Source of the DNA: Verrucomicrobiaceae bacterium | Lineage (GTDB): Bacteria; Verrucomicrobiota; Verrucomicrobiia; Verrucomicrobiales; Verrucomicrobiaceae | Assembly: GCA_024232965.1 (NCBI GenBank) | Contig: JACKQF010000010.1 | Coordinates: forward strand, 1 to 64,000 | Direction of reading: 5' to 3' | Length of the DNA stretch: 64,000 nucleotides | Shown here: piece by piece, positions 51,831-60,039 of the stretch | How the letters are laid out: every line of letters starts with the position of its first letter | Position numbering within the stretch: position 1 is the first letter of the stretch | Notes under the pieces: generated by a model | Seen by the model: only the letters and a program-made list of their open reading frames with translations | What the model was told of the DNA's origin: nothing | Database searches by the model: none | Made by a program: the position numbers and the translations under genes

Positions 51831-52487
51831 TCAGCGTTTCAGAGCACTAATCAGTTCGTCCAGTTTATCGACGATGGATTGCACGTCGCCTTGGCTTGGG
51901 GGATCGCTGATGGAGATTCCCAGAGTGGACACCCCGTCGGTGTTGTTGCTGGTCTGGAAGTTGATCGCGTTCTCTAGATCGCCTTGGCTCACTTCTCCGC
52001 CGGGGCCTCCCCCGGTCGCGCCGTCACCGTCCTCCGTCGCGCCGTCACCGTCCTCCGTCGCGCCGTCACCGTCCTCCGTCGCACCGTTGCCTCCCTCTGT
52101 CGCACCGTTGCCTCCCCCGGTCGGACCGTTACCGTCCTCCGTCGCACCGTTGCCTCCCTCTGTCGCACCGTTGCCTCCCCCGGTCGGACCGTTACCGTCC
52201 TCCGTCGCACCGTTGCCTCCCTCTGTCGCACCGTTGCCTCCCCCGGTCGGACCGTTACCGTCCTCCGTCGCACCGTTGCCTCCCTCTGTCGCACCGTTGC
52301 CTCCCCCGGTCGGACCGTTACCGTCCTCCGTCGCACCGTTGCCTCCCCCGGTCGGACCGTTGCCATCCACGGCCAGACCGTTAGGGTCCTCCGTCGGACG
52401 GTTGGCGTTCCTGGTGCCGCTGGGGACGTCCTGAGTCCCGTACCAGAAGTCCGGTATCCGGTACCAGGGAAGGTGCCAGACATCCAA
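51831..52487 (-). CDS. Heptad-repeat acidic protein (GNG-A/P-T repeats)
   Basis: About 218 residues if started at TTG 52487; no ATG is present in frame, and an internal GTG at 52370 is possible. The body is 17 tandem heptads of three kinds, GNGATEG, GNGATED and GNGPTGG (later GDGATED), encoded by 52008-52364. A unique C-terminal tail follows (ISDPPSQGDVQSIVDKLDELISALKR). All three minus frames and the plus strand are open here, but only this frame ends in a protein-like amphipathic tail. It is low complexity, probably extended and acidic. Function unknown. Confidence 0.5.
   Translation of the reverse strand: MDVWHLPWYRIPDFWYGTQDVPSGTRNANRPTEDPNGLAVDGNGPTGGGNGATEDGNGPTGGGNGATEGGNGATEDGNGPTGGGNGATEGGNGATEDGNGPTGGGNGATEGGNGATEDGNGPTGGGNGATEGGNGATEDGDGATEDGDGATEDGDGATGGGPGGEVSQGDLENAINFQTSNNTDGVSTLGISISDPPSQGDVQSIVDKLDELISALKR
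52008..52364. repeat. 21-bp tandem repeats with 63-bp higher-order period
   Basis: A 21-bp unit recurs about 17 times. Within it a 63-bp super-unit is exact: GTTACCGTCC starts at 52128, 52191, 52254 and 52317. The near-identity of super-units implies recent expansion or gene conversion. Copy number may vary between strains. Confidence 0.9.
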
Positions 52488-52719
52488 AAGTTGCCCTCAA
52501 ACCACGACCTTTGTCGTCGCGGCCTTTGTTTGCGAAAAGCCGATGACGTCGACTTTATAGGGCAGGGCGGGCGAGATCAGCTTTCGCCCTTACCCGCGTG
52601 GTCCAGGCGGGACTGGGGCTGTGGGGGCGATTGGGGGTGTGGGCGTCTCTGAAACGCCCCATGTCCTCCGAACCGTTACCTGCACCCATTTTCGATCGGC
52701 ATTGTCGGGCCGAAGATTT

Positions 52720-53169
52720 TCATTCGGTTGGGGATTGACCGCCAGAGGATTTCAAAAACAGGACCTTCGTTCCTGTTGCCTCAATGACTTTCCGAGTCCG
52801 CTGTTCAAAGTCGGCAGTCAAAGAGGTAGTCGGGAAGTCGCGGGCCTTGTAGATCACGGCGACCTTCGAGGGTCTCGGGGCAAGCTGTTGGATAAAGTCG
52901 CGGAGATCTGAATCCTTGATGCGAGAGGGTTCGGACGACGAATCGCGTGACTTGACGAAGAACGTCTTCTCGGTCGCTTCATAATGAAGCGCATAATCAA
53001 TTTCTGCTAGCGGGCGGGTTGCTTCTTCCAGGGCATCGCCGATCAAACGCATCGACGCCTTGAGGCCCCCTCCCGTGGGAAAGCAATCGTATCGGTAGGC
53101 AGCAAACACCCCGACGACCGCAATCATGGAGGCCGTGATGACGATCTGTATGCCAGAGAAACGCTTCAT
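52720..53169 (-). CDS. Small membrane-anchored protein of unknown function
   Basis: 149 residues from ATG 53169 (MKRFSGIQIVITASMIAVVGVFAAYRYDCF), giving one N-terminal membrane helix and a cytoplasmic or periplasmic domain of about 120 residues (LRDFIQQLAPRPSKVAVIYKARDFP). No family recognised. Its start is 8 bp past the edge of an attC-like element, so it may be a captured cassette gene. The gap 52488-52719 downstream shows nothing convincing. Confidence 0.6.
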   Translation of the reverse strand: MKRFSGIQIVITASMIAVVGVFAAYRYDCFPTGGGLKASMRLIGDALEEATRPLAEIDYALHYEATEKTFFVKSRDSSSEPSRIKDSDLRDFIQQLAPRPSKVAVIYKARDFPTTSLTADFEQRTRKVIEATGTKVLFLKSSGGQSPTE

Positions 53170-53176
53170 TGGGTTG

Positions 53177-53262
53177 GCCTAACGTAAAGCAGATCAGGTG
53201 CGCAGATCAAGCGTCGCCGCCATCCTGCAAGTTCGGGGCTGACGCTTGGCTCCAGGTTCGCC
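53177..53262 (-). other. attC-like imperfect inverted repeat
   Basis: On the plus strand GCCTAAC (53177-53183) and GTTCGCC (53256-53262) form the outer boxes. Perfect inner arms AAGCGTC (53209-53215) and GACGCTT (53241-53247) enclose a 25-nt loop. Flanking TTGG/CCAA extends the outer pairing. Read on minus it ends TTTACGTTAGGC, close to integron attC ends. The gap 53170-53491 contains nothing else clear except a hairpin at 53441-53467. No integrase is in the window. Confidence 0.45.
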
Positions 53263-53440
53263 AACCCTTCGTATTCCTTCCTCACACCGCTACGCACCCT
53301 GCGACAGGGAACGCCGAGGCCACGGCAGATGGCATACGATCCGATGCGCGCATGCTTCTTGTTGGTCCCAGACGCAAATCGCAGCGTCAATCGGCTCTGC
53401 CGTTGGATTGCCCCTGAACGGCCTGCCCCGTGACAGGGAC

Positions 53441-53467
53441 CCCAAAACTCGGGCCGATTTTTGGGGG
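53441..53467 (-). terminator. Hairpin after the TraG-like gene
   Basis: CCCCAAAA (53441-53448) and TTTTGGGG (53460-53467) pair perfectly over 8 bp with an 11-nt loop. It lies 25 bp past the stop of the minus-strand TraG-like gene, so it could act as its terminator. No strong T-run follows. Confidence 0.4.
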
Positions 53468-53491
53468 TTCCGGCCCGGTGGCACATCTGGG

Positions 53492-54847
53492 TTAGGGCTC
53501 GTACCAGGGGTTGGGAGTGTAGAGGCCCTGGAAGCAGGGGTCGCGGAGGTAGTCGAGCTTTTTGCAGCGCACCCAGTCGCCGCCTTGGCGGAGGAGGATC
53601 TGTTCGTCGGCGCGCAGGCGGAGGATGTCTTCTGGCTGGACGTCTTTGCCGAAGAGCTCTGCCAGTTGCCGGGCGACGAAGTGGTTGCTGGGCTGGAAGA
53701 TCTGCAATTGCCCGGCATTGTTCACCATGGTTTCCCAGTCGCTGGGGTACAATTTCTTCAGTTGCTGGAGGTCCTGGAGGTAGATGGAGACCTTCACGCC
53801 ATAGCCGCGCAGGAGGGTGAAGGCGGTGCTCAACTGGGACAGGGCTCCGATCGCGGCGACCTCGTCCACCCAGAAGCCGGTCTGGGTCTTGGGGGCTTTT
53901 TTCCGGGACATGGCGACGGAAAAGAGGGTGCTGAGCCAGCAGCGCAGCAGGAGCCCGTGGGAGTGCAGTCGGGTGACGGGCAGGATGAGGTAGATGGTGG
54001 TCGGCTCTCCCTGGCGGAAGGCCTCCAGGTCAAAGGTGGTCTTCTCCAGGGCGCGCTCGACATTGGGATCGCCGATGAGGCGCAGGTGCTGCTGGGCGGT
54101 GCTCAAGATGCCGCTGCGGGTGACATCGGCAGTGCTGAGGAAATTGGCAATCGTGGCGCGGGCCATGGCGGGCATCTTCTTGCCCATCGTATCGAGCAGG
54201 ACGGCGAGGTTGTAGACGACGTCGTCGGACATGAGGAGCTCCCGCAGGCGGCCAAAGGTGCGCTTTTCTGGGGGCTCGCAGGCCAGCATGTAGCAGGTCA
54301 GGGCGCTGATGAGGGAGTCGCCGTTGTTGTCCCAAAACGGGTCCTTCAAAGAGCCTCCATGGTCAGGATGTAATAGGCCGGGGGAGGCGAGTGCGAACTC
54401 TTCTGGCGAGTCGCCGGAGAACTGGATCACGTCCAGCGGGTTCAGGCTGTCGGGTTCTTTGCTGGCAACTTTGAAGGGGTCCAGGTAGATGACCTTTTGA
54501 CCCAAGGTCTTTTCCCGGAAACGGCCTGTGACGGCGGCGGCCTCGCCCTTGGGATCAACGACGACGGCAGAGCCGCGCCAGGTGAGGAGCTGGGGGATGA
54601 GGCTATTGCGGCCCTTGCCACTGCCCGTTTTGGCGATGCAGATGCTGTGGGATTCGCGGTTGTCAGTCCACTCTGCCTCGAAGCGATGGGCGGGAGAGAG
54701 TGGCGCGGGATCGGCCTCCACTGAATGAAAACCGATGGACCGACTAGGCGGCTGGATTTCCTTCCAGCCAAGGAGGAGGTGGCCGGCATTAAAGGCGCGG
54801 GTGAGTGCGGCCTTGGTGGGGTACTGAGGTTTGCGTCGTGAAGACAT
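53492..54847 (-). CDS. Orphan VirD4/TraG-type coupling ATPase
   Basis: 451 residues. Walker A is in CIAKTGSGKGRNSLIPQLL. Walker B-like VVVDPKGEAAAVTGRF and the FWDNNGDSLISALTCYML and FWVDEVAAIG stretches are typical of type IV coupling proteins, which feed DNA or proteins to a secretion channel. The usual N-terminal membrane helices are absent: the first 75 residues are hydrophilic and include LLLGWKEIQPPSRSIGF. No relaxase or other type IV secretion gene is nearby. It may be a domesticated or mobile-element remnant, or act in trans. Confidence 0.88.
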   Translation of the reverse strand: MSSRRKPQYPTKAALTRAFNAGHLLLGWKEIQPPSRSIGFHSVEADPAPLSPAHRFEAEWTDNRESHSICIAKTGSGKGRNSLIPQLLTWRGSAVVVDPKGEAAAVTGRFREKTLGQKVIYLDPFKVASKEPDSLNPLDVIQFSGDSPEEFALASPGLLHPDHGGSLKDPFWDNNGDSLISALTCYMLACEPPEKRTFGRLRELLMSDDVVYNLAVLLDTMGKKMPAMARATIANFLSTADVTRSGILSTAQQHLRLIGDPNVERALEKTTFDLEAFRQGEPTTIYLILPVTRLHSHGLLLRCWLSTLFSVAMSRKKAPKTQTGFWVDEVAAIGALSQLSTAFTLLRGYGVKVSIYLQDLQQLKKLYPSDWETMVNNAGQLQIFQPSNHFVARQLAELFGKDVQPEDILRLRADEQILLRQGGDWVRCKKLDYLRDPCFQGLYTPNPWYEP

Positions 54848-55145
54848 GATGCGATTCGATGGATTGAGAGGTTAGCGTGAGGTGTGCAGAGGAGGCGGGT
54901 CAGCGGCACGGCAGCTGGCTGCGCGATCTCCCACGGGCGCAAATTTTTGCATACCGGATAGGTGCTTGGAAGCGCGGACCCGCCCGCGGAAGCAGGTGAC
55001 TCCTGACCCGCGCGACCCACAGAATTTTCAGTTCAGGAGATGAGACGCGGAAAAATTCACCTCATCTGCCTTCTGCTTGAGGCCTCAGTTCTGAATTGAC
55101 TTTTTTGTCACAATTTGATGCTCTCGCTCCTAATCCAGCCACCAA
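54848..55145. other. Intergenic region between TraG-like and LysR-like genes
   Basis: 298 bp between divergent genes. An AT-rich stretch near 55090-55115 (TTGACTTTTTTGTCACAATT) could hold a promoter for the LysR-like gene, but no clear -10 is seen. Nothing else is recognised. Confidence 0.4.
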
Positions 55146-56282
55146 ATGTTTGACCCCGACCTCACGGATCAGATCAAGAAACTGTTCTTCACGCAGAAGA
55201 TCAACCTCAACCAGTTGTGGTCGCTCGTCGTCCTAGCTGGTGTGGACAAACTCGCGCCCTCCACGGCAAAGCCAGACCATGACGAACTGGTGCGTGCCCG
55301 CAAGGCGGTGAAAGTCTTGCAGACACATCTGGGCTTTGAGCTGCTATCCGATGAAGTGGACGACGATGGCGCCCACACCCGCCTGACGCCTGCCGGAATC
55401 GAACTGGTCGGCACAGCGATGCGGTTCTTTGAGGACTCGAACGGCATTGCCTTGGAAAACCAAAAGCACGGCCGCTCTGTGCGGATCGGCAGCAGTGCCA
55501 CGCTTTTGCATTGGCTGGTTTTGCCAAATATCGAAGCCCTCCAGGCGAGGACAGCCGAGTTTGAAACATCACGGCAGCCGGAGCTGGGCTTTATGCAGAT
55601 CGAGCGCGATGAAGTGCGCAATGGGCTTTCGACCCACGGGCTGCACATGGCGATCCTGCGCGAGGACAAGGATCTTTCCGCCGACTGCGTCGAGCAAAAA
55701 ACCCAGCGCCCAGGGTTGGAGGTGCTGGCAGAGTGGGCGCAATGGTCGGACGCAGAATTTGCCGCCTGGTATGCCCGTGACGACAATCCTCTGCGCGACG
55801 GTAAGACGAACGGTAAATCGCGCATTTCGGTTCCGCTAGGGAGTTACCGCTATGTGTTGTGCATGCAGCCAAAGTGGTGGGAGCAGCTGAAATCCGAAGC
55901 GCGGCGGGATGGGGTAAAGTGGCAGTCCAGGGTGAACCTGGCACTTTGCACCAATCACCGATCTTTGCGATCTCGGCTGATGAGCCTGGAGAAGCAAGAC
56001 TCCTTTCAAGTGCGGCTGCGGACGGATACCTGGGTCGCCTCTGCTCAGGTGGCGGCGCATGGAAAGTATGCAACCGTTCTGCCCTCCATCGCCGACATGC
56101 CCGCCATGGGCCTCAAGGACATCGGGCCCCTCGACAAGCTGGAGCCAGAAAAGGTGCTGCTGGTTTTTAACCCCTCCATTCTGCGGGTAAAGCTCTTCCG
56201 CCAGATGCTGCATGCGGTCGGTTGCACCATCAGCCATGCGCTCGCTTTCGCGAGTCAGGAGAAAGACTCGCCCGCTAAATAA
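55146..56282 (+). CDS. LysR-like transcriptional regulator (divergent effector domain)
   Basis: 378 residues. The N-terminus looks like a LysR-type winged helix (LNQLWSLVVLAGVDKLA, ARKAVKVLQTHLGFELLSD, TRLTPAGIELVG). The start of a periplasmic-binding-like domain follows (VRIGSSATLLHWLVLPNIEALQ). The remaining 200 residues do not follow the usual LysR effector pattern closely. The protein is longer than typical (about 300). It lies 52 bp before a DHDPS-family gene on the same strand, which it may regulate. Confidence 0.65.
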   Translation: MFDPDLTDQIKKLFFTQKINLNQLWSLVVLAGVDKLAPSTAKPDHDELVRARKAVKVLQTHLGFELLSDEVDDDGAHTRLTPAGIELVGTAMRFFEDSNGIALENQKHGRSVRIGSSATLLHWLVLPNIEALQARTAEFETSRQPELGFMQIERDEVRNGLSTHGLHMAILREDKDLSADCVEQKTQRPGLEVLAEWAQWSDAEFAAWYARDDNPLRDGKTNGKSRISVPLGSYRYVLCMQPKWWEQLKSEARRDGVKWQSRVNLALCTNHRSLRSRLMSLEKQDSFQVRLRTDTWVASAQVAAHGKYATVLPSIADMPAMGLKDIGPLDKLEPEKVLLVFNPSILRVKLFRQMLHAVGCTISHALAFASQEKDSPAK

Positions 56283-56334
56283 GCGCGCAACGGATCTTGC
56301 AAAACGGTCGCTCTTGGGTGTAAAGCTCCGCACA

Positions 56335-57258
56335 ATGCAGACCCGCCCAATCACCTCCGCAGACCTTCGCAGTTCCGTCATCGCCGTCCCCCCGCTGTGC
56401 CGCAAGGCGGACCTGACGCTGGCTGATGAAGAGAATACCAAGCTCATCCGCCACATGGAGGCCGGCGGCATCCGCACGCTGCTGTATGGTGGCAATGCCA
56501 ATCTCTACAACATCGCGCCATCGGAGTTTCCAAAGCTGCTTGAGTATCTGGCCTCGGCAGCTGCGGCTGATACGCTGGTCGTTCCTTCGGTCGGACCTCT
56601 TTACGGCAATATTATCGATCAGGCAGCGATGCTGCGGGAGTTTCAGTTCCCGACGGCAATGATCCTGCCGACGCTGTTCCCCTCCAAACCGGCAGGCGTC
56701 GCGATCGCGGTGCGGCATTTCGTGGAGCGCAGCGGCATCCCAGCGGTTCTCTACATCAAGGAAGAAGGCTACGTGACACCCGAGATCGCGGCTGAACTTG
56801 TGAACGACGGGCTTATCTCCTGGATCAAATACGCCATCGTGCGCAAGGATCCAAAGGAAGACGCCTTCCTCAGCAAGCTGATCGAACTCGTCAACCCAGA
56901 CATGATCGTCAGCGGCATCGGCGAGCAACCGGCTATCGTTCACACACAGGATTTTGGTCTGGCAGGATTCACCGCCGGCTGCGTCTGCGTCGCCCCAGCG
57001 ATCTCCGCCGCCATGCTGCGCGCCATCACTGCGGGTGATCTGGCTGAGGCGGATCGTCTGCGCCAAATCTGCCTGCCACTGGAAGATCTGCGCAATGCCC
57101 ATAGCCCGATCCAGGTGCTGCACCATGCGGTCGCGCTGGCAGGCATCGCGGACACGGGTCCCTTCCTGCCATTGCTGACAGAGCTCCCTGCAGACTTGCT
57201 GCCACCGATCGCCGCTGCGGCCCAGGCGTTGCTGGCTGCGAACAATGCTCTGGCATAA
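56335..57258 (+). CDS. Dihydrodipicolinate synthase family aldolase/lyase
   Basis: 307 residues from ATG 56335 (MQTRPITSADLRSSVIAVPPLCR). The TIM-barrel pattern of the DapA family is visible: MEAGGIRTLLYGGNANLYN in place of GTTGE, LVVPSVGPLYGNIID, a candidate Schiff-base Lys in VLYIKEEGYVTPE, and SGIGEQPAIVHTQDFGLAGFTAG. Substrate-binding residues differ from DapA, so it is probably a paralogue acting on a keto-sugar acid or similar. It follows the LysR-like gene by 52 bp. Confidence 0.82.
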   Translation: MQTRPITSADLRSSVIAVPPLCRKADLTLADEENTKLIRHMEAGGIRTLLYGGNANLYNIAPSEFPKLLEYLASAAAADTLVVPSVGPLYGNIIDQAAMLREFQFPTAMILPTLFPSKPAGVAIAVRHFVERSGIPAVLYIKEEGYVTPEIAAELVNDGLISWIKYAIVRKDPKEDAFLSKLIELVNPDMIVSGIGEQPAIVHTQDFGLAGFTAGCVCVAPAISAAMLRAITAGDLAEADRLRQICLPLEDLRNAHSPIQVLHHAVALAGIADTGPFLPLLTELPADLLPPIAAAAQALLAANNALA

Positions 57259-57310
57259 CACCGACATTTTTTGCGCATCCAAGAGCTGCGGCTGGGGTTC
57301 ATGATTCGTC

Positions 57311-58102
57311 ATGCCCAACCGCATCCTATCCCTGCTCTTCGTTTTCCTCGGCACCTCGTCCTACGCAGAGGAGGCGCTGATCCAGCGCGAATGGGTGATC
57401 GACGGGGTGAAGCGGCAGGCGCTGGTCTGTGTACCTGCGACGGCCAAAGAAAAGCCTGCGCCTCTGGTCTTCGGCTTTCACGGGCATGGCGGGAACATGG
57501 CGAACTCTGCCCGCAGCTACCACGTCCACAGCTTATGGCCAGAGGCCATCGTGGTCTATCCACAGGGGCTGAACACGCCGGGTCGGCTCACCGATCCAGA
57601 GGGGAAAAAGCCGGGCTGGCAGAGCAATGTGGGCGATCAGGGAGATCGCGATCTGAAGTTCTTCGATGCCATGCTGGCCAGCATGCGGGGTGAATACAAA
57701 GTCGATGACGCTCGCATTTATTCCACCGGGCACTCGAACGGCGGTGGCTTCACCTACTTGCTCTGGGCAGCGCGGGGCGATCAGTTTGCGGCGTTTGCGC
57801 CTTCCGCATCGGCCGCCTCCCGCACCCGAGATCAACTCAAGCCCAAGCCGGTGCTGCATGTCGCCGGGGAGAATGATCCGCTGGTCAAGTTCGCCTGGCA
57901 AGAGGCACAGATCAAAGCCCTGATCACCCTGAATCAATGTGGCGCCAGTCAAGCGTGGGAACTGGATCGCAACTGCAGCTATTACCCGTCGAAGATCGGC
58001 TGTCCGGTGATCACCGCAATCCATCCAGGCACCCACTCTTATCCCAAAGAGGCGCCGGAGGTCATCGTGAAGTTCTTCAAGAGCCAGAGCAAGCAGCCCT
58101 GA
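57311..58102 (+). CDS. Secreted LpqC/PHB-depolymerase-like esterase
   Basis: 263 residues with signal peptide MPNRILSLLFVFLGTSSYA. The alpha/beta-hydrolase motifs are LVFGFHGHGGNMANSAR (oxyanion), IYSTGHSNGGGFTYLLW (nucleophile Ser in GHSNG), VLHVAGENDPLVKF (Asp) and HPGTHSYPKEAP (His). This is the Esterase_PHB/LpqC group, which includes feruloyl and acetyl esterases. It probably removes ester groups from polysaccharide chains. It is convergent with an Hsp20 gene. Confidence 0.88.
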   Translation: MPNRILSLLFVFLGTSSYAEEALIQREWVIDGVKRQALVCVPATAKEKPAPLVFGFHGHGGNMANSARSYHVHSLWPEAIVVYPQGLNTPGRLTDPEGKKPGWQSNVGDQGDRDLKFFDAMLASMRGEYKVDDARIYSTGHSNGGGFTYLLWAARGDQFAAFAPSASAASRTRDQLKPKPVLHVAGENDPLVKFAWQEAQIKALITLNQCGASQAWELDRNCSYYPSKIGCPVITAIHPGTHSYPKEAPEVIVKFFKSQSKQP

Positions 58103-58125
58103 TCGCTCCCTCCGTGCAAAAAGAA

Positions 58126-58157
58126 GGCGCGGGAAAGGATCTCTCCCTCCCCGCGCC
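58126..58157. terminator. Bidirectional hairpin between esterase and Hsp20 genes
   Basis: GGCGCGGG (58126-58133) and CCCGCGCC (58150-58157) form a perfect 8-bp GC stem with a 16-nt loop, centred in the gap between convergent genes. An A-run lies to its left, which would be a T-run on the minus transcript. Confidence 0.55.
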
Positions 58158-58185
58158 TCGTGGATTATGGACCCGGTGTCGGACC

Positions 58186-58578
58186 TTACTGGATCTCGAT
58201 CCGGCGTGGTTTGGCGGCTTCTTTGACGGGCATCTTAACCCTCAGGATGCCGTCCTCGATCGTTGCCGTCAGCTTGTCCTCTTCGACCGGTGTATTCAGC
58301 TTCAGGCGAAGCACGAAGGGCAGGTCAGAGAGTTCGCGATGCAGCGACTTCACGTCGGGCGACGCGTTTTTGGGGCGCTCGCCCCGGATACTGAGGACCT
58401 CGTTTTCGAGATCAATGGTCACGCCTGACTTCGGCACGCCGGGCATCTCGATGCGGACTTCGTAGGCTTCGGGACTGCCCTCGACGCTGTAGCGCGGTTT
58501 GCGGGCGGATTCATCGACGCCGCAGGTCGGTGCGGCTTGGCGGGTTGCAGTGGCAGGGGTGCAGCAGTTGGTGTTCAT
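58186..58578 (-). CDS. Hsp20/alpha-crystallin small heat-shock protein
   Basis: 130 residues. The alpha-crystallin domain is visible in YEVRIEMPGVPKSGVTIDLENEVLSIRGER and, after an LPFVLRLKL strand, KLTATIEDGILRVKMPVKE. The N-terminus is short and Cys-containing (MNTNCCTPATATRQAAPTCG), which is unusual. It acts as an ATP-independent holdase. It is the second of two adjacent hsp20 genes on the same strand (46 bp apart). Confidence 0.93.
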   Translation of the reverse strand: MNTNCCTPATATRQAAPTCGVDESARKPRYSVEGSPEAYEVRIEMPGVPKSGVTIDLENEVLSIRGERPKNASPDVKSLHRELSDLPFVLRLKLNTPVEEDKLTATIEDGILRVKMPVKEAAKPRRIEIQ

Positions 58579-58624
58579 GATGGATGATGAGTCTATAGGT
58601 TGAGTTTGAATCGCTGGGCGGCGG

Positions 58625-59062
58625 TTAGCCGACGGTAATGGTGCGGGGTTTGCGTTCCTCCTGCTTCGGTAGAGTGACCGTCAGCAGACCGTCCTCCAAC
58701 TTGGCAGAAATGGCGTCTGCCTGCACGGCCTCCGGCACAGAGATGGATCGTGTCAGGGTGAAGGACTGTTCGGCGTCGCCGTTCTTCTCCTTCTTTTCGA
58801 CCGAGACGGTCAGGAGCCGATCATGGAGTTCCACCTTGGTGTCCTCCTTCTTGACCCCTGGGACCTCGAAGGTAGCAACGTAGTTGTTGGTGTCTTCGTG
58901 GACATCCGCAGCGAGTCGGCCAGTCACTGAGGCGGGGAGCATCTCGCCGAGCTGGCCAAAGAACTGGCCTAGAGCTGGGACTCCCGCAAAAGGATGACGC
59001 AGCCATTGGTCAAAATCGGAGACACTGCCGAGGACGGATGGATTGAATCGTGTGAGTTTCAT
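58625..59062 (-). CDS. Hsp20/alpha-crystallin small heat-shock protein
   Basis: 145 residues from ATG 59062 (MKLTRFNPSVLGSVSDFDQWLRHPF). The alpha-crystallin domain includes YVATFEVPGVKKEDTKVELHDRLLTVSVEKKEKN and AISAKLEDGLLTVTLPKQEE, ending PRTITVG. The frame is open upstream of the ATG but unlike the family. It leads a two-gene hsp20 unit. A long inverted repeat at 59238-59277 in the divergent gap is a possible regulatory site. Confidence 0.95.
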   Translation of the reverse strand: MKLTRFNPSVLGSVSDFDQWLRHPFAGVPALGQFFGQLGEMLPASVTGRLAADVHEDTNNYVATFEVPGVKKEDTKVELHDRLLTVSVEKKEKNGDAEQSFTLTRSISVPEAVQADAISAKLEDGLLTVTLPKQEERKPRTITVG

Positions 59063-59237
59063 GGGATTTGGTTTGATGGTTTGGATTGGTTTTTGAAGTT
59101 GAGATCGTGGAGATCTATTCAGGCCACCGAGTGTGCATCGGACGTGCCAAATGTCGTCGATGGTGCTACAATGCCCGTAAATACAGGATTGCAGCAATTT
59201 GAGCTCATGTTTTGGCATTGGCCATAAGTGCAAAAAT

Positions 59238-59277
59238 GGCACTAATGGAGAAACATTGACGCGGAAAGATTAGTGCC
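59238..59277. promoter_or_regulatory. Operator-like 9-bp inverted repeat upstream of hsp20
   Basis: GGCACTAAT (59238-59246) and ATTAGTGCC (59269-59277) are a perfect inverted repeat with a 22-bp spacer. A second, overlapping pair AGTGC/GCACT lies at 59227-59231 and 59239-59243. It sits between hsp20 (minus) and the SanA-like gene (plus). It does not match the CIRCE consensus. The regulator is unknown. Confidence 0.4.
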
Positions 59278-59343
59278 CTTATGACGCTTCATCCCGCTAC
59301 TTGACCAGTCGGTTCCGGCCCCATAGACTAAGCCTCAATTCCG

Positions 59344-60039
59344 ATGTCCCGCTGCCTGACCATCCTTGGAGACCTTTGCCGTCGCTGGTGGCGGCGCGGC
59401 TTGTTGGTCGGTGTAGGGCTGGCCATCACCACTGCTGGAGTGATCGCCTTCTGTCACTATCGGGTGCTTGGTGTGGCTGAGGGCCGTTGTTACGACCGGC
59501 TGGATGCCGTCCCCAGTGGGAGCGTGGCACTGGTGTTAGGCTGCTCGAAGTATGTGGCAGGACATCGGCCGAATCGATTTTTCAATACCCGCATTCAAGC
59601 CGCGACAGAACTCTATCGGGCGGGGAAGGTTCGCGCGCTGATCGTCAGCGGTGACAATTCCACCAAGAGTTATGACGAGCCCTCAGACATGAAAGAGGCG
59701 CTCGTCGCGGCAGGAGTGCCTGAGGCGGCCATCTACTGCGACTATGCGGGCTTCCGCACCTTCGACTCTGTCATTCGGGCGCAAAAGATCTTTGGCCAGA
59801 CGCAGCTTGTGATCGTGTCCCAGCGCTTTCATAACGAGAGGGCGGTGTATCTGGCGCAGAAGCTGGGCATTAACGCCAGCGGCTACAATGCAAAGGCGAT
59901 TGCCACCCGATCCGCACCAATGACCTACGCACGCGAATGGCTCGCGCGCGTGGCGGCGGTGCTAGACGCAGAGATATGGAAAGCCAAACCCAAGTTCCTG
60001 GGTCCGGAGATCAAGATCGCAGCAGCGACTAAGCCTTAG
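59344..60039 (+). CDS. SanA/YdcF-like (DUF218) membrane protein
   Basis: 231 residues with one N-terminal membrane helix (GLLVGVGLAITTAGVIAFCHY). The DUF218 pattern includes ALVLGCSKYVAG, FFNTRIQAATELYRAGKVRALIVSGDN, YDEPSDMKEALVAAGVPEAAIYCDYAGFRTFDSVIRAQ and LVIVSQRFHNERAVYLAQ, all typical of SanA. SanA supports envelope barrier function in enterobacteria; the activity is unknown. Its 3' end overlaps that of the convergent sigma factor gene by 11 bp. Confidence 0.9.
   Translation: MSRCLTILGDLCRRWWRRGLLVGVGLAITTAGVIAFCHYRVLGVAEGRCYDRLDAVPSGSVALVLGCSKYVAGHRPNRFFNTRIQAATELYRAGKVRALIVSGDNSTKSYDEPSDMKEALVAAGVPEAAIYCDYAGFRTFDSVIRAQKIFGQTQLVIVSQRFHNERAVYLAQKLGINASGYNAKAIATRSAPMTYAREWLARVAAVLDAEIWKAKPKFLGPEIKIAAATKP

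Noticed and set aside
42603..52364. CRISPR interpretation of the tandem arrays
   Set aside because: Repeats abut directly with no unique spacers, and no cas genes are present.
51874..52652. Plus-strand Pro/Val and Arg/Thr repeat frames over the heptad array
   Set aside because: The minus frame ends in a protein-like tail with an amphipathic helix; the plus frames have none.
53246..54373. 375-residue plus-strand frame opposite the TraG-like gene
   Set aside because: The minus strand carries Walker motifs of a coupling ATPase; the plus frame is a Gly/Ala/Glu-rich mirror.
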